This document shows positions 39,254 through 52,254 of a stretch of 64,000 nt of DNA, in pieces. Position 1 is the stretch's first letter, and each line of letters begins with the position of its first letter. The DNA comes from Agapanthus africanus (taxonomy: Eukaryota; Streptophyta; Magnoliopsida; Asparagales; Amaryllidaceae): NCBI GenBank assembly GCA_030015575.1, contig JASDDO010000004.1:320920654-320984653 (forward strand). Direction: 5' to 3'. The notes under the pieces are model-generated. The model saw nothing but the letters and a program-made list of their open reading frames with translations. It did not search any database and was not told the origin of the DNA. A program made the translations under genes and the position numbers.

Positions 39254-42200
39254 TGTAGCGTCTCGAAAAGTCGTTTTGGTGTTTTCCTGAAATTCGGTGA
39301 AAATTCGGTATTTTTCCGAAAACCGTCTTTCTCGATATTTTGCAGTTTAGGGCTAATTATACTTAAAGTGGATAGATAATTACTTGTTTTTAGTAGCTAA
39401 TGAGTTTAATATGAAATTTTGGTCATTTAAAAATTTTTCACTATTTTTCAATTTTTTTATATTATTTAAGCCGGTAAGAAAATACATTAAATAAGCGATA
39501 AATACAAATTTTTCCGGGCTAATTTTAATCTCAAAAATTATGATAATTATAATCTAGTGATAACATGAATTTTTAGTAATTTATTTTGATTTTTAACCAA
39601 TTTTTATAAATTGAAACGGAATTATTGAATTTTGGGCTAAAACTTGCAATTTTTGAGTTGTAGGGGGCCTTTTTGCATAAAATTTCTTTTGTAACACCCC
39701 TCTATCTTTTCCCTCAGCCCTATAACAGCCCAAGTCTTGGTCAAGACCAGAAAATTCTGGGCTCTTTCTTTGGTTGCCTTCTTGTGTGAATTGGAGTTGT
39801 TTTTTTTGGATTTATTTTAAATATAATGGTTAAAATATGATACATTGACTTTAGAAACTTGACCATGACTTTCCCCACTTGCCCATACCCTCCCCCATTC
39901 CCCTCCTCTGGCCGAAACTGAACCCTCCCCTTCTTCATCTTTTTCCTTTTCATTTTTCTTCAATTTTCTTCAAAAATTGCAAGAAAATTCAACAAATATC
40001 CATAAATCCTTCTCTTTTTCAACACAAAATCCTTATGCTACCTCTTCTCAAGCCTAATATGGTTGAAATCATGTGGAAAGGAGGCATCTTTGGAGGAAAC
40101 TTTCTTGCTTGATCTATTGATCAAGAGGTATAAATTCTAGCTTGTTAAATTCTTTGTTTAAGTGCTTATATATTATATGGTTTAGTGTTAATTTAGTGTA
40201 GTTAATCTAGTTTTCTTAGATTTTTGTTTGAAAATTCTAACTAGGTTTTGAACCATGATAATTTATTTAAGTTGTTTATTAGTTAATCTAGTTGTTAGTA
40301 AACTAATCCATATGGTTACCTTATTATGTAGTCTTTAATTATGCTAATTTAGGTAATTTTAGAAGTTGATTTTAGTTGTAAAGTTGTTGTTTTAAGGTTT
40401 TCAAGAAAAGGTTTTTGTATGGAAATGGTATTTGAAAACATGATTAGTGAGTTGATTAAACCTAATTTGTGTTGATTAGACCTAATTTGCTATCTAGTGT
40501 ATTGCTAACCTTAAGCTAAGTGGTTAATTTGCTTATTAGGCTAAATTATAGTGTTAAAGTAAGGATTTCTTATATAGTTTGAGTTATGTTTGCTATTTAT
40601 AAAAATCAAGAGAAGGTTTTGTTATGTAAATTAGTTTTTTTAAGCTTAGTTAATGGTTTAGAATTGGTGTATTGGCTAACTTTTTGGTTAGTTTGGAATG
40701 TTGGCGTTGGATGGTGTTGACTTTGTCGCTATTTTGTCGATGTTTGCATCAAATTGCAATTTCTGCTTACTAGATTTTTATAGAAGTTATGTGATGAGTT
40801 AATTGTGGCATCTTGATGATTTTGTTGGCTTGTCCTACGACTTTTAGGATGCGTGAGTGCGGTTTTTGGGTAGTCGGGTTTTAGTTTTGCCGGGTGACCC
40901 AAAATCGGTGTTTTTGGCAGTTTTTGCGATTTTCGCGTGTGTCCGCGCACTTTGTGCACGTTGTACCCAGTTAGCGAACTTTAGTAGTTTCGTTGGGGTT
41001 TTGCGTCGTTCTTGATACGTAACCTTATGTTTGGTATTGATGTAAATTCCAGGTTCGGTCGCGGAGACGTCAGACGCGGCGCGAAAGGGAAAGGCAGTGA
41101 TTGGACACAGCTAGCCAGGGATCCCGGTGAGTAGATTTAACATCTACGGGGGACGATCGTCTGGATGGCGCAAGTCGCCCGATAGATTTAGTAAACTGGA
41201 AAATAGTAAATTGGATAATCACTTGTGTCATTAGAATAATAATACGGGCATGATAATTGCTGCAATTAGATCGATAGGTTATACCCATATACGCAAACTC
41301 AATTGTAGGACACATGCACCATTACCAGGTTTTTATATGCAGCACGAGCACTATTCATGTTTACACACACACCCTGGTAATTGCCATGCCACCACACTAG
41401 ATAACCTTTAAATTAAACCTTTTACTAATTGATACTTAAATTGTGTTATTTCCTTAAAATGAAACCCTAGGATTGCTGTTCATGTGCATGTACTTCATCA
41501 TATTCATTGTTCATGCTTAACACATTAATCACACATCGCAACTTGATTATTGATATCATACGCATTCATTAGCATTGATATATGCACTTATGAGGATTTC
41601 TTGAGATTTTATGATATTGCTGGATTTCGGGGGAAAGCCGCAAAATTTCCAAACTTGTGATATTTTTAAAACATGTAAATTGCGGTTTTCTAGTGATGTA
41701 AGTGTCGTCCACCATGAGTTTGCTGTGGCTTTGGAAATCCGTGTCGAGGAGTGGAGGAACCGGCACGGGTACATGGTGGGCCCGGTAAGGTACCCCGGGG
41801 CAAGAGGAATGTGGTGATGACGTTGAGCCTGGCAGGGGACGGATTACCTACCGGTGACTGTTTGGGACGGCGGATATCCAGAGGATACCGACCGTGGCCG
41901 CTAGATGATGAGATATTGATATTTGAGATGGGTCAGCCGGACGGCTGAGGCCAGAGATACATTTGTGAGATTTGAGACAGCTTTTGGGTGTCGTTGCTGG
42001 ACACCGATTTTCGTCGATTCATTGGCATTATGCTGGCATTCTAAAAGAGTTTCAAAAAACAAAAAGAGATAAAATATTTCTTATATATACCTATTGAGAC
42101 CTCAGATTTTCATGTTGCATGCATATTATTACACTGATGTTATATACACACCTGCTAGTGCATCCAGTCTTACCTGTATTATAGATGCTAGGATGCTTGT

Positions 42201-42914
42201 GTACATGCATACGATAGCCTTTGTAGATGCTATTTTTTTACTCACGAGTTGGCAACTCACCCCCGTTGTGCCACAGTCTTTTGCAGGTCCGGTCCGTCAG
42301 TTCAGTAGCGGCGGGCGCACTTGTCTTTTGCCTCTTTTGCCTGAGCTCGAGATTTGCTCATAGGTGGGTTATGTTATTTTGTACCACCTTGTATATTCTT
42401 GTATCTAGTGTACTCCATCTACTGTTCTACCAGATATTTGTATATTGACCTAGAGATGAGACTGTGAGGTTGTGGATTTTATGCTGTATTTTGGGGTCGA
42501 GCTCACTTGAGCCGACATATTACTTTTTCATGCTTCCTTATGCTTTATTATGCTTTATTATGCTTGTTGTCATTTACATTGCGTGGGATTTGTGACCGCC
42601 GTATGGCGAAGAGCTAGCTCCCGCTTGGGGATGCCCTATTTTGTGGATTCATGTATATATTTTGTTGTACCCATTTTTGGGGGTCAGTATTTACAAAGGA
42701 GACTCTGCCGAAATTTTCGGGAAAATTTGTATTGTTTTAAAAAAGTGTTTTACATGACTTATTTGATAACTCGCTTTCAATTGATTGGGTTTTCTTCACT
42801 CTTTTGCTTCATCGGTTTTGTTTTCTGGGCTTTGGCTTACTTATTTTACGGACGCCTTTAGACGTTTCGTAAACTTAAGTGCCAGTCACGTTCCGTACCC
42901 TGCGGGTCGTGACA
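39254..42914 (+). repeat. TE-B 5' LTR
   Basis: 3661 bp, TGTAGCGTCTCG to GGGTCGTGACA. The AT-rich first half is followed by a transcribed-type region. Short ORFs inside are not supported as genes, since all are duplicated identically in the 3' LTR and carry no domain. Confidence 0.96.
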
Positions 42915-42918
42915 AAGT

Positions 42919-42930
42919 TGGTATCAGAGC
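42919..42930 (+). promoter_or_regulatory. TE-B primer-binding site
   Basis: TGGTATCAGAGC, complementary to the 3' end of initiator tRNA-Met, four bases after the LTR. Confidence 0.92.
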
Positions 42931-43150
42931 GATAGGTTTTACCTTTGTGAGTGTAGGATGACCCTTGGTAGATGGAGTAAGTGACTTAAGCAGGGTAACG
43001 TAGCGTGCGTATGTCCGCGGCATACTTACGATACGGTACTCCGCCTAAGTGACTTTAGGATACTTGCTTGAAAAAATTCCTTCTTCAATTCCGTGTATCC
43101 TATGATCCTATTGCACTGTCCTTACTATCCGTTTTCCTGTATCAGCCACT

Positions 43151-46100
43151 ATGCCGCCGAAGGCTACGAGGGCACAGAGGGCTGCCGCCAGAGACGAGAT
43201 TCGAGCTGGCTCGTCCGAGACTAGGACTGAACAGGGGGGTATGCCTACGCCGCAGGGACAGACCGATCCACCTTCCCCAGGCCGTATGGATAGGCTCGAG
43301 ACTGGTATGGAGGAGTTGCGACAGATGATGGGAGGCATGCAGGAGCTGCGTCAGATGGTAGGATCCCTAGTTGCAGCCAGTCGTACACCGAGGCCGGATG
43401 ACGTACCTACTATATCACAGACGACCATGATACCTGCTCCTACTACTACCACCGTGGCCATTCCGGTTTCACTACAGGATTTCATGAGGCTGAGACCTCC
43501 AGTATTCACCGGCACCGAGGCAGCGGAGGACCCACAGACGTTCCTTGACAGTTTAGCCAGGATCTGCCGTTCGCTGAGATGTTCGGATGATCGATGGGTA
43601 GAGCTTGCGAGTTTCCGACTAGAGGGTCTCGCGCAGACATGGTGGGAGTCAGTCTTGAGAGGTCGAGCTGCAGATCTACCGTCTATGACTTGGGCCGAGT
43701 TTACAGCGGTCTTTCTAGCCCGTTTCCTTCCAGAGAGCGTTCGTGACGCCAGAGCTCGCAGTTTCGAGGCCTTAGTCAAGACACCTGGGATGACGGTGTC
43801 TGAGTATGACATCCAGTTTACACAGTTGTCCCGATATGCTCAGTATTTGGTGGATACCGAGGAGAAGATGGTGAAGAGGTTCGTACAGGGACTTGATGCC
43901 CAGCTATATCTTGCCATTGGCGCCCAGCGCTACGACACTTATTCAGCTGCTAGGGATACGGCATTGCGGATGGAGGCACGCATATCACAGACTTCGGCCG
44001 TTTCTGGGCCGAAGAGGATGCGCACCGATGTACCGCCTCAGCGGCAGCGCGCCAGATTCTTTCCGAGAGATAGGCCAGGCAGAGGTTTTGGACGGGGACA
44101 GTTATATGGTTCTTATCCCCAGGGGCAGCAGCCGTCGCCAGGATGTTTTGGGTGCGGGAGTTTGCACCATCTTGTCAGAGACTGTCCAGTGAGACGACAG
44201 GGAGCAGCGACAGTTCCGCATGTGACCCTACCACCATCACCACCCCCTCCTCAGAGAGCCCTACTTCCTACCCCAGGCGATGCTCCACGCCAGTTAGGTG
44301 CACCGAGAGGCCGTGGACGCGGCGGTCCTGTTCAGAGAGGACGAGGAGGCAGAGGCCGAGGTCGAGGTCAGCCCGCTATCGGTGGAGGACAGGCCCGAGT
44401 TTTTGCTTTGACACCGCAGGATGCGCAGGCATCCAATGCCGTCGTGACAGGTACCTTGCCAGTTTGTTCTTTCGACGCACGGGTATTATTCGACCCAGGT
44501 TCCACACATTCGTACGTCTCTACACACTTTGCACCGATGTTGGGCCGTGAGTCGTCGTCGTTAGACCAGCCGCTTGTTGTTGTTACTCCGGTAGGCGAGT
44601 CGTTTGTCGCTCGGTTTGTTTTTCGTTTGTGTTCCGTTCGTATCGGGGAGAGGGATTCATCAGTTGATTTGATACTCCTCGATATGTTGGACTTTGATGT
44701 GCTTCTGGGCATGGATTGGCTAGCCACTTGTTATGCTTCGGTGGACTGCCGTGAGAAGGCAGTCAGATTTAGCTTTCCGGGAGAGCCAGTCCTTGTTATT
44801 CAGGGAGACCGCAGTGTCGCCCTTCCCAGCTTAATTTCTTCTCTTCGCGCTGGTCAGCTCTTGCGGAAGGGATGTCAGGGATTCTTAGCGCTTGTTTGTG
44901 ATACTCGAGCTACAGAGGTTCCGTTGGACCAGGTCCCGGTAGTTTGTGAGTTCCCTGATGTTTTCCCTGATGAGCTACCTGGGCTACCGCCTGAGCGCGA
45001 TGTTGAGTTCTGCATTGATTTGATTCCCGGTTCGGGGCCTATTTCTATACCGCCTTATCGGATGGCCCCGGCAGAGCTTCGAGAGCTGAAGGATCAGTTG
45101 CAGGATTTGTTGGATAAGGGGCTTATTCGACCGAGTGTTTCTCCGTGGGGTGCTCCGGTCTTGTTTGTCAAGAAGAAGGATGGAAGTTTGCGCTTATGTA
45201 TCGACTACCGCCAGCTGAACAAGGTTACCGTTCGGAACAAATATCCGTTGCCGCGCATTGATGATTTGTTCGACCAGCTTCAGGGTGCGGGGTATTTTTC
45301 GAGGATTGACTTGCGATCAGGATACCATCAGCTGCGAGTCCGACAGGAGGATATACCGAGGACAGCTTTCCGTACACGCTATGGCCACTATGAGTTTTTG
45401 GTGATGTCGTTCGGACTCACCAACGCCCCAGCAGCATTTATGGATTTGATGAACCGTACATTCAGGCCGTATCTTGACTTGTTCATCATCGTGTTTATCG
45501 ACGATATCTTGGTGTACTCCCGGAGCAGAGAGGAGCACGAGCAGCACTTGCGGATTACGTTACAGACTCTGAGGGAGCACCAGCTGTTCGCGAAGTTCTC
45601 CAAGTGTGCATTCTGGCTGGACAGCGTCGGATTCTTGGGTCACGTGGTTACGAGAGACGGCATTTGTGTGGACCCGAAGAAGATTGAGGCTGTTCAGCAG
45701 TGGCCCCGACCTACATCGGTTACTGAAATCCGTAGTTTTCTAGGCTTGGCGGGCTACTACAGGCGTTTTGTTCAGGACTTCTCCCGTATAGCTGCACCGT
45801 TGACCAGTTTGACCCGGAAGGGAGTTCCTTTCGTTTGGACAGAGGAGTGCGAGCGCAGTTTTCAGCAGCTGCGGACATGTTTGACTACGGCGCCGGTTTT
45901 ATCTTTACCTTCGGGATCAGGCGGATTTGTTGTCTACTGTGATGCTTCGCGAGTGGGATTAGGATGCGTTTTGATGCAGCATGGCCGGGTGATCGCTTAC
46001 GCTTCTCGGCAGTTGAAGAAGCATGAACAGAACTACCCCACTCATGATTTGGAGATGGCTGCAGTGGTCTTTGCACTGAAGATTTGGCGACATTACCTTT

Positions 46101-48019
46101 ACGGCGAGTCATGTCAGATATTCACCGATCACAAGAGCTTAAAGTACATATTTCAGCAGCGAGACCTGAACCTCAGACAGCGTCGTTGGATGGAGTTGGT
46201 GAAAGACTACGACTGCGAGATCTTATATCACCCCGGCAAGGCAAATGTGGTGGCAGATGCGTTGAGTAGGAGGCCCGGGGGTAGTTTATCCTTTTTGCGC
46301 GCAGTGCAGAGGCAGTCGTCAGCAGATTGGCAGACGTTATGCGACAGCCGAGTTGAGTTCGAGCTCACTCAGACAGGGGGACAGCTCGCGCATGTTCGTG
46401 CACGCCCACAGTTGCTTGACCGTATATATGAGGCACAGCGTAGTGACGACCGTTGCTCAGAGATCATGGCACAGATGGGACAGGGCAGATTTTCCGAGTT
46501 CATGGTTGACGATCAGGGGATTTTACGATATGGATCTAGACTGTGCGTACCAGATGCTGATGGATTACGGCGCGACATTCTTGAGGAGGCACACCGATCA
46601 GTGTATAGTGTCCACCCCGGTTCCACCAAGATGTACCAGGATATGAGAGAGACCTACTGGTGGGACGGGATGAAGAGGGACATTGCGGAGTTCGTTTCGA
46701 GATGCCTGACTTGTCAGCAAGTCAAGGCCGAGCACCAGAGGCCCGCAGGAGAGCTACAGCCGTTACCCATTCCAGAGTGGAAATGGGAGCAGATTTCGAT
46801 GGACTTCGTTGTGGGTCTACCCAGGACCAGTCGAGGGTACGACTCCATCTGGGTGATCGTGGATAGATTGACGAAAGCGGCTCACTTCCTTCCAGTGAAG
46901 ACGACTTTCAGCTTCGCTCAGTATGCTCAGCTCTATATTGACGAGATCGTGCGACTACATGGCGTACCGACTTGTATCGTGTCAGATCGAGGCACTCAGT
47001 TCACCAGCCGACTTTGGCAGAGACTTCAGGAGGCTTTGGGCACTCGTTTGAGCTTCAGCACAGCGTTTCATCCGCAGACAGACGGACAGTCAGAGCGGAC
47101 CATTCAGACACTCGAGGACATGCTCAGAGCGTGCGTTTTAGACTTTGGGGGTAGCTGGGATCGTCATTTGCCTCTAGTGGAGTTCTCCTACAACAATAGC
47201 TTCCAGGATACTATTCAGATGGCACCTTTCGAGGCATTGTATGGGAGGAGATGCAGATCGCCCGTTTGTTGGACAGAGCTCAGCGAGAGCAGTATTTTGG
47301 GGCCGCAGCTTGTTGAGGAGACGACATCGAAGATACAGTTGATCCGAGACCGGATGAGAGCGGCTCAGAGCAGGCAGAAATCGTATGCAGACAGGCGCCG
47401 TCGCAGTTTAGAGTTCGCAGTTGGCGACCATGTTTTTCTGAAGGTCTCACCGATGAAGGGCGTGATGCGTTTTGGGCGAAAGGGGAAGCTTAGCCCTAGA
47501 TTCGTAGGTCCCTTCGAGATCCTCGAGCGTGTCGGCGCTGTTGCATATCGTTTGGCTCTTCCACCCAGCTTTCCCGATGTTCACCCCGTCTTCCATGTTT
47601 CGATGCTCCGCAAGTACCTTCACGACCCTTCGCATGCGATTCAGCACCCGACAGTCCAGCTAGAGCGCGACCTTTCCTTTGCAGAGCAGCCGGTGGCCAT
47701 CCTGGATCGGCAGGTGAAGAAGTTGAGGTCGAAGATTATACCAACCGTCAAGGTCCTTTGGCGTAGCCCGAGCAGCGAGGAGGTTACCTGGGAGACCGAG
47801 GGCGAGATGAGGAAGAAATATCCCCATCTCTTTGAAGGTACGCGTAGCTATATTCTTAAATTCGGGGACCGAATTTCTTTAAGGGGGGAAGATTGTAGCG
47901 TCTCGAAAAGTCGTTTTGGTGTTTTCCTGAAATTCGGTGAAAATTCGGTATTTTTCCGAAAACCGTCTTTCTCGATATTTTGCAGTTTAGGGCTAATTAT
48001 ACTTAAAGTGGATAGATAA
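43151..48019 (+). CDS. TE-B Gag-Pol polyprotein with chromodomain
   Basis: 1622 codons, no interruption. Gag capsid domain at about 113-250 ([35 protein letters not shown]). Zinc knuckle C332-X2-C335-X4-H340-X4-C345. Arg/Gly-rich linker at about 385-415. Protease active site [11 protein letters not shown] with Asp448; the usual DSG is DPG here. Reverse transcriptase with FIDDILVYS (Asp784, Asp785). RNase H with CDASRVGLG (Asp931). Integrase with the H2C2 zinc finger near 1155 and catalytic Asp1218, Asp1279, Glu1315 (DD35E). Chromodomain at about 1517-1561, ending YPHLF, which in related elements steers insertion into heterochromatin. The ORF reads through the polypurine tract and ends 41 codons inside the 3' LTR. 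Start chosen as the first ATG after the leader, [10 protein letters not shown]. Confidence 0.97.
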   Translation: MPPKATRAQRAAARDEIRAGSSETRTEQGGMPTPQGQTDPPSPGRMDRLETGMEELRQMMGGMQELRQMVGSLVAASRTPRPDDVPTISQTTMIPAPTTTTVAIPVSLQDFMRLRPPVFTGTEAAEDPQTFLDSLARICRSLRCSDDRWVELASFRLEGLAQTWWESVLRGRAADLPSMTWAEFTAVFLARFLPESVRDARARSFEALVKTPGMTVSEYDIQFTQLSRYAQYLVDTEEKMVKRFVQGLDAQLYLAIGAQRYDTYSAARDTALRMEARISQTSAVSGPKRMRTDVPPQRQRARFFPRDRPGRGFGRGQLYGSYPQGQQPSPGCFGCGSLHHLVRDCPVRRQGAATVPHVTLPPSPPPPQRALLPTPGDAPRQLGAPRGRGRGGPVQRGRGGRGRGRGQPAIGGGQARVFALTPQDAQASNAVVTGTLPVCSFDARVLFDPGSTHSYVSTHFAPMLGRESSSLDQPLVVVTPVGESFVARFVFRLCSVRIGERDSSVDLILLDMLDFDVLLGMDWLATCYASVDCREKAVRFSFPGEPVLVIQGDRSVALPSLISSLRAGQLLRKGCQGFLALVCDTRATEVPLDQVPVVCEFPDVFPDELPGLPPERDVEFCIDLIPGSGPISIPPYRMAPAELRELKDQLQDLLDKGLIRPSVSPWGAPVLFVKKKDGSLRLCIDYRQLNKVTVRNKYPLPRIDDLFDQLQGAGYFSRIDLRSGYHQLRVRQEDIPRTAFRTRYGHYEFLVMSFGLTNAPAAFMDLMNRTFRPYLDLFIIVFIDDILVYSRSREEHEQHLRITLQTLREHQLFAKFSKCAFWLDSVGFLGHVVTRDGICVDPKKIEAVQQWPRPTSVTEIRSFLGLAGYYRRFVQDFSRIAAPLTSLTRKGVPFVWTEECERSFQQLRTCLTTAPVLSLPSGSGGFVVYCDASRVGLGCVLMQHGRVIAYASRQLKKHEQNYPTHDLEMAAVVFALKIWRHYLYGESCQIFTDHKSLKYIFQQRDLNLRQRRWMELVKDYDCEILYHPGKANVVADALSRRPGGSLSFLRAVQRQSSADWQTLCDSRVEFELTQTGGQLAHVRARPQLLDRIYEAQRSDDRCSEIMAQMGQGRFSEFMVDDQGILRYGSRLCVPDADGLRRDILEEAHRSVYSVHPGSTKMYQDMRETYWWDGMKRDIAEFVSRCLTCQQVKAEHQRPAGELQPLPIPEWKWEQISMDFVVGLPRTSRGYDSIWVIVDRLTKAAHFLPVKTTFSFAQYAQLYIDEIVRLHGVPTCIVSDRGTQFTSRLWQRLQEALGTRLSFSTAFHPQTDGQSERTIQTLEDMLRACVLDFGGSWDRHLPLVEFSYNNSFQDTIQMAPFEALYGRRCRSPVCWTELSESSILGPQLVEETTSKIQLIRDRMRAAQSRQKSYADRRRRSLEFAVGDHVFLKVSPMKGVMRFGRKGKLSPRFVGPFEILERVGAVAYRLALPPSFPDVHPVFHVSMLRKYLHDPSHAIQHPTVQLERDLSFAEQPVAILDRQVKKLRSKIIPTVKVLWRSPSSEEVTWETEGEMRKKYPHLFEGTRSYILKFGDRISLRGEDCSVSKSRFGVFLKFGENSVFFRKPSFSIFCSLGLIILKVDR
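47881..47893 (+). promoter_or_regulatory. TE-B polypurine tract
   Basis: AAGGGGGGAAGAT immediately before the 3' LTR; it lies inside the reading frame of the polyprotein. Confidence 0.9.
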
Positions 48020-51000
48020 TTACTTGTTTTTAGTAGCTAATGAGTTTAATATGAAATTTTGGTCATTTAAAAATTTTTCACTATTTTTCAATTTTTTAAT
48101 ATTATTTAAGCCGGTAAGAAAATACATTAAATAAGCGATAAATACAAATTTTTCCGGGCTAATTTTAATCTCAAAAATTATGATAATTATAATCTAGTGA
48201 TAACATGAATTTTTAGTAATTTATTTTGATTTTTAACCAATTTTTATAAATTGAAACGGAATTATTGAATTTTGGGCTAAAACTTGCAATTTTTGAGTTG
48301 TAGGGGGCCTTTTTGCATAAAATTTCTTTTGTAACACCCCTCTATCTTTTCCCTCAGCCCTATAACAGCCCAAGTCTTGGTCAAGACCAGAAAATTCTGG
48401 GCTCTTTCTTTGGTTGCCTTCTTGTGTGAATTGGAGTTGTTTTTTTTGGATTTATTTTAAATATAATGGTTAAAATATGATACATTGACTTTAGAAACTT
48501 GACCATGACTTTCCCCACTTGCCCATACCCTCCCCCATTCCCCTCCTCTGGCCGAAACTGAACCCTCCCCTTCTTCATCTTTTTCCTTTTCATTTTTCTT
48601 CAATTTTCTTCAAAAATTGCAAGAAAATTCAACAAATATCCATAAATCCTTCTCTTTTTCAACACAAAATCCTTATGCTACCTCTTCTCAAGCCTAATAT
48701 GGTTGAAATCATGTGGAAAGGAGGCATCTTTGGAGGAAACTTTCTTGCTTGATCTATTGATCAAGAGGTATAAATTCTAGCTTGTTAAATTCTTTGTTTA
48801 AGTGCTTATATATTATATGGTTTAGTGTTAATTTAGTGTAGTTAATCTAGTTTTCTTAGATTTTTGTTTGAAAATTCTAACTAGGTTTTGAACCATGATA
48901 ATTTATTTAAGTTGTTTATTAGTTAATCTAGTTGTTAGTAAACTAATCCATATGGTTACCTTATTATGTAGTCTTTAATTATGCTAATTTAGGTAATTTT
49001 AGAAGTTGATTTTAGTTGTAAAGTTGTTGTTTTAAGGTTTTCAAGAAAAGGTTTTTGTATGGAAATGGTATTTGAAAACATGATTAGTGAGTTGATTAAA
49101 CCTAATTTGTGTTGATTAGACCTAATTTGCTATCTAGTGTATTGCTAACCTTAAGCTAAGTGGTTAATTTGCTTATTAGGCTAAATTATAGTGTTAAAGT
49201 AAGGATTTCTTATATAGTTTGAGTTATGTTTGCTATTTATAAAAATCAAGAGAAGGTTTTGTTATGTAAATTAGTTTTTTTAAGCTTAGTTAATGGTTTA
49301 GAATTGGTGTATTGGCTAACTTTTTGGTTAGTTTGGAATGTTGGCGTTGGATGGTGTTGACTTTGTCGCTATTTTGTCGATGTTTGCATCAAATTGCAAT
49401 TTCTGCTTACTAGATTTTTATAGAAGTTATGTGATGAGTTAATTGTGGCATCTTGATGATTTTGTTGGCTTGTCCTACGACTTTTAGGATGCGTGAGTGC
49501 GGTTTTTGGGTAGTCGGGTTTTAGTTTTGCCGGGTGACCCAAAATCGGTGTTTTTGGCAGTTTTTGCGATTTTCGCGTGTGTCCGCGCACTTTGTGCACG
49601 TTGTACCCAGTTAGCGAACTTTAGTAGTTTCGTTGGGGTTTTGCGTCGTTCTTGATACGTAACCTTATGTTTGGTATTGATGTAAATTCCAGGTTCGGTC
49701 GCGGAGACGTCAGACGCGGCGCGAAAGGGAAAGGCAGTGATTGGACACAGCTAGCCAGGGATCCCGGTGAGTAGATTTAACATCTACGGGGGACGATCGT
49801 CTGGATGGCGCAAGTCGCCCGATAGATTTAGTAAACTGGAAAATAGTAAATTGGATAATCACTTGTGTCATTAGAATAATAATACGGGCATGATAATTGC
49901 TGCAATTAGATCGATAGGTTATACCCATATACGCAAACTCAATTGTAGGACACATGCACCATTACCAGGTTTTTATATGCAGCACGAGCACTATTCATGT
50001 TTACACACACACCCTGGTAATTGCCATGCCACCACACTAGATAACCTTTAAATTAAACCTTTTACTAATTGATACTTAAATTGTGTTATTTCCTTAAAAT
50101 GAAACCCTAGGATTGCTGTTCATGTGCATGTACTTCATCATATTCATTGTTCATGCTTAACACATTAATCACACATCGCAACTTGATTATTGATATCATA
50201 CGCATTCATTAGCATTGATATATGCACTTATGAGGATTTCTTGAGATTTTATGATATTGCTGGATTTCGGGGGAAAGCCGCAAAATTTCCAAACTTGTGA
50301 TATTTTTAAAACATGTAAATTGCGGTTTTCTAGTGATGTAAGTGTCGTCCACCATGAGTTTGCTGTGGCTTTGGAAATCCGTGTCGAGGAGTGGAGGAAC
50401 CGGCACGGGTACATGGTGGGCCCGGTAAGGTACCCCGGGGCAAGAGGAATGTGGTGATGACGTTGAGCCTGGCAGGGGACGGATTACCTACCGGTGACTG
50501 TTTGGGACGGCGGATATCCAGAGGATACCGACCGTGGCCGCTAGATGATGAGATATTGATATTTGAGATGGGTCAGCCGGACGGCTGAGGCCAGAGATAC
50601 ATTTGTGAGATTTGAGACAGCTTTTGGGTGTCGTTGCTGGACACCGATTTTCGTCGATTCATTGGCATTATGCTGGCATTCTAAAAGAGTTTCAAAAAAC
50701 AAAAAGAGATAAAATATTTCTTATATATACCTATTGAGACCTCAGATTTTCATGTTGCATGCATATTATTACACTGATGTTATATACACACCTGCTAGTG
50801 CATCCAGTCTTACCTGTATTATAGATGCTAGGATGCTTGTGTACATGCATACGATAGCCTTTGTAGATGCTATTTTTTTACTCACGAGTTGGCAACTCAC
50901 CCCCGTTGTGCCACAGTCTTTTGCAGGTCCGGTCCGTCAGTTCAGTAGCGGCGGGCGCACTTGTCTTTTGCCTCTTTTGCCTGAGCTCGAGATTTGCTCA

Positions 51001-51554
51001 TAGGTGGGTTATGTTATTTTGTACCACCTTGTATATTCTTGTATCTAGTGTACTCCATCTACTGTTCTACCAGATATTTGTATATTGACCTAGAGATGAG
51101 ACTGTGAGGTTGTGGATTTTATGCTGTATTTTGGGGTCGAGCTCACTTGAGCCGACATATTACTTTTTCATGCTTCCTTATGCTTTATTATGCTTTATTA
51201 TGCTTGTTGTCATTTACATTGCGTGGGATTTGTGACCGCCGTATGGCGAAGAGCTAGCTCCCGCTTGGGGATGCCCTATTTTGTGGATTCATGTATATAT
51301 TTTGTTGTACCCATTTTTGGGGGTCAGTATTTACAAAGGAGACTCTGCCGAAATTTTCGGGAAAATTTGTATTGTTTTAAAAAAGTGTTTTACATGACTT
51401 ATTTGATAACTCGCTTTCAATTGATTGGGTTTTCTTCACTCTTTTGCTTCATCGGTTTTGTTTTCTGGGCTTTGGCTTACTTATTTTACGGACGCCTTTA
51501 GACGTTTCGTAAACTTAAGTGCCAGTCACGTTCCGTACCCTGCGGGTCGTGACA
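47894..51554 (+). repeat. TE-B 3' LTR
   Basis: 3661 bp, the same length as the 5' LTR and all but identical to it. Contains the last 41 codons of the polyprotein frame. Confidence 0.96.
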
Positions 51555-51559
51555 GGAAT
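51555..51559. repeat. Target-site duplication GGAAT, right of TE-B
   Basis: Matches 39249-39253. Confidence 0.92.
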
Positions 51560-52042
51560 CCTCACGACTCCTAAGGAGAAAATACACCTACGAGATCTCT
51601 CGATCCGTAGGGAGAAAAGTCTTTATGAGACCCTCACGGCTCATAAAGTTGAAAAGTCTTAGGTGGCAGATCCTAACCCTGTCTCCTAAGCCATCACTGC
51701 CCTGCAAAGAGGTCAAGAGGGACCATCTATGAGCCACAATCGCCAAAGCTACATGCCACTGAAATGGAAAAGCTACTCATGAGCATATAAACTACTTCAC
51801 TCCAGAGTAAGATATAAAGAGATAGAAGGGTGCGGCTCATGGAGTTAAGGGTTTGGAACTATATCTCTTAAGAGTCGAGATTTGAGTCAATGATAAATGA
51901 CGACGCTTGTGTCCGCTCGTTATCTTCTCAGATCAAGATTCTGAAAGTAATATACCAACCCGAAACTGGTCATACGCTATGCGTTACTTTGCACTACTTC
52001 ACCCACGTAAATACTTACGTGGACAAAGTAGTGGGGGGCATT
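51560..52042 (+). repeat. TE-A interior after TE-B: hairpin family, then polypurine tract
   Basis: Hairpin units continue: CCTACG/CGTAGG (51587-51611) and CTTTATGAG/CTCATAAAG (51621-51648, 9 perfect pairs). From 51700 to 52030 the sequence is unique, with short ORFs lacking domains. GTGGGGGG at 52031-52038 is the likely polypurine tract. Confidence 0.8.
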
Positions 52043-52254
52043 TGTTCCCGCCAAAAATTTCTGCGCAAAAGAGCCCAAGGTATCAAATGGCGGCGATACG
52101 CTTAAGAAAATGGGAACCAGTATCTTCTGGGATATTTTTTGACAAACTCCCGAATGAGAAACAGATAAATTCTGATGGTATCGAAAGCGGCTCGAAAAAC
52201 CCTTCGATTTGATATATTATGGGCCCCGTAATTCATCCGGGATCAAAAGTTATG

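Larger units (their letters stand above)
39254..51554 (+). mobile_element. TE-B: Tekay/Del-type chromovirus (Ty3/gypsy), apparently complete and young
   Basis: 12301 bp inserted in TE-A with target-site duplication GGAAT (39249-39253 and 51555-51559). Both LTRs are 3661 bp (39254-42914 and 47894-51554). On reading line against line I found a single mismatch (T at 39458, A at 48098). The primer site TGGTATCAGAGC is at 42919-42930. One uninterrupted polyprotein ORF runs 43151-48019 and the polypurine tract is 47881-47893. Chromodomain, domain order and LTR size indicate the Tekay/Del clade. All parts needed for autonomous movement are present. Confidence 0.96.

Noticed and set aside
39741..42861. 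Small ORFs in the TE-B LTR, each duplicated 8640 bp downstream
   Set aside because: Identical duplication is explained by the LTR pair. No domains, and lengths expected by chance.
43108..43812. Minus-strand ORFs overlapping the TE-B polyprotein
   Set aside because: Shadow frames of the intact Gag-Pol ORF.
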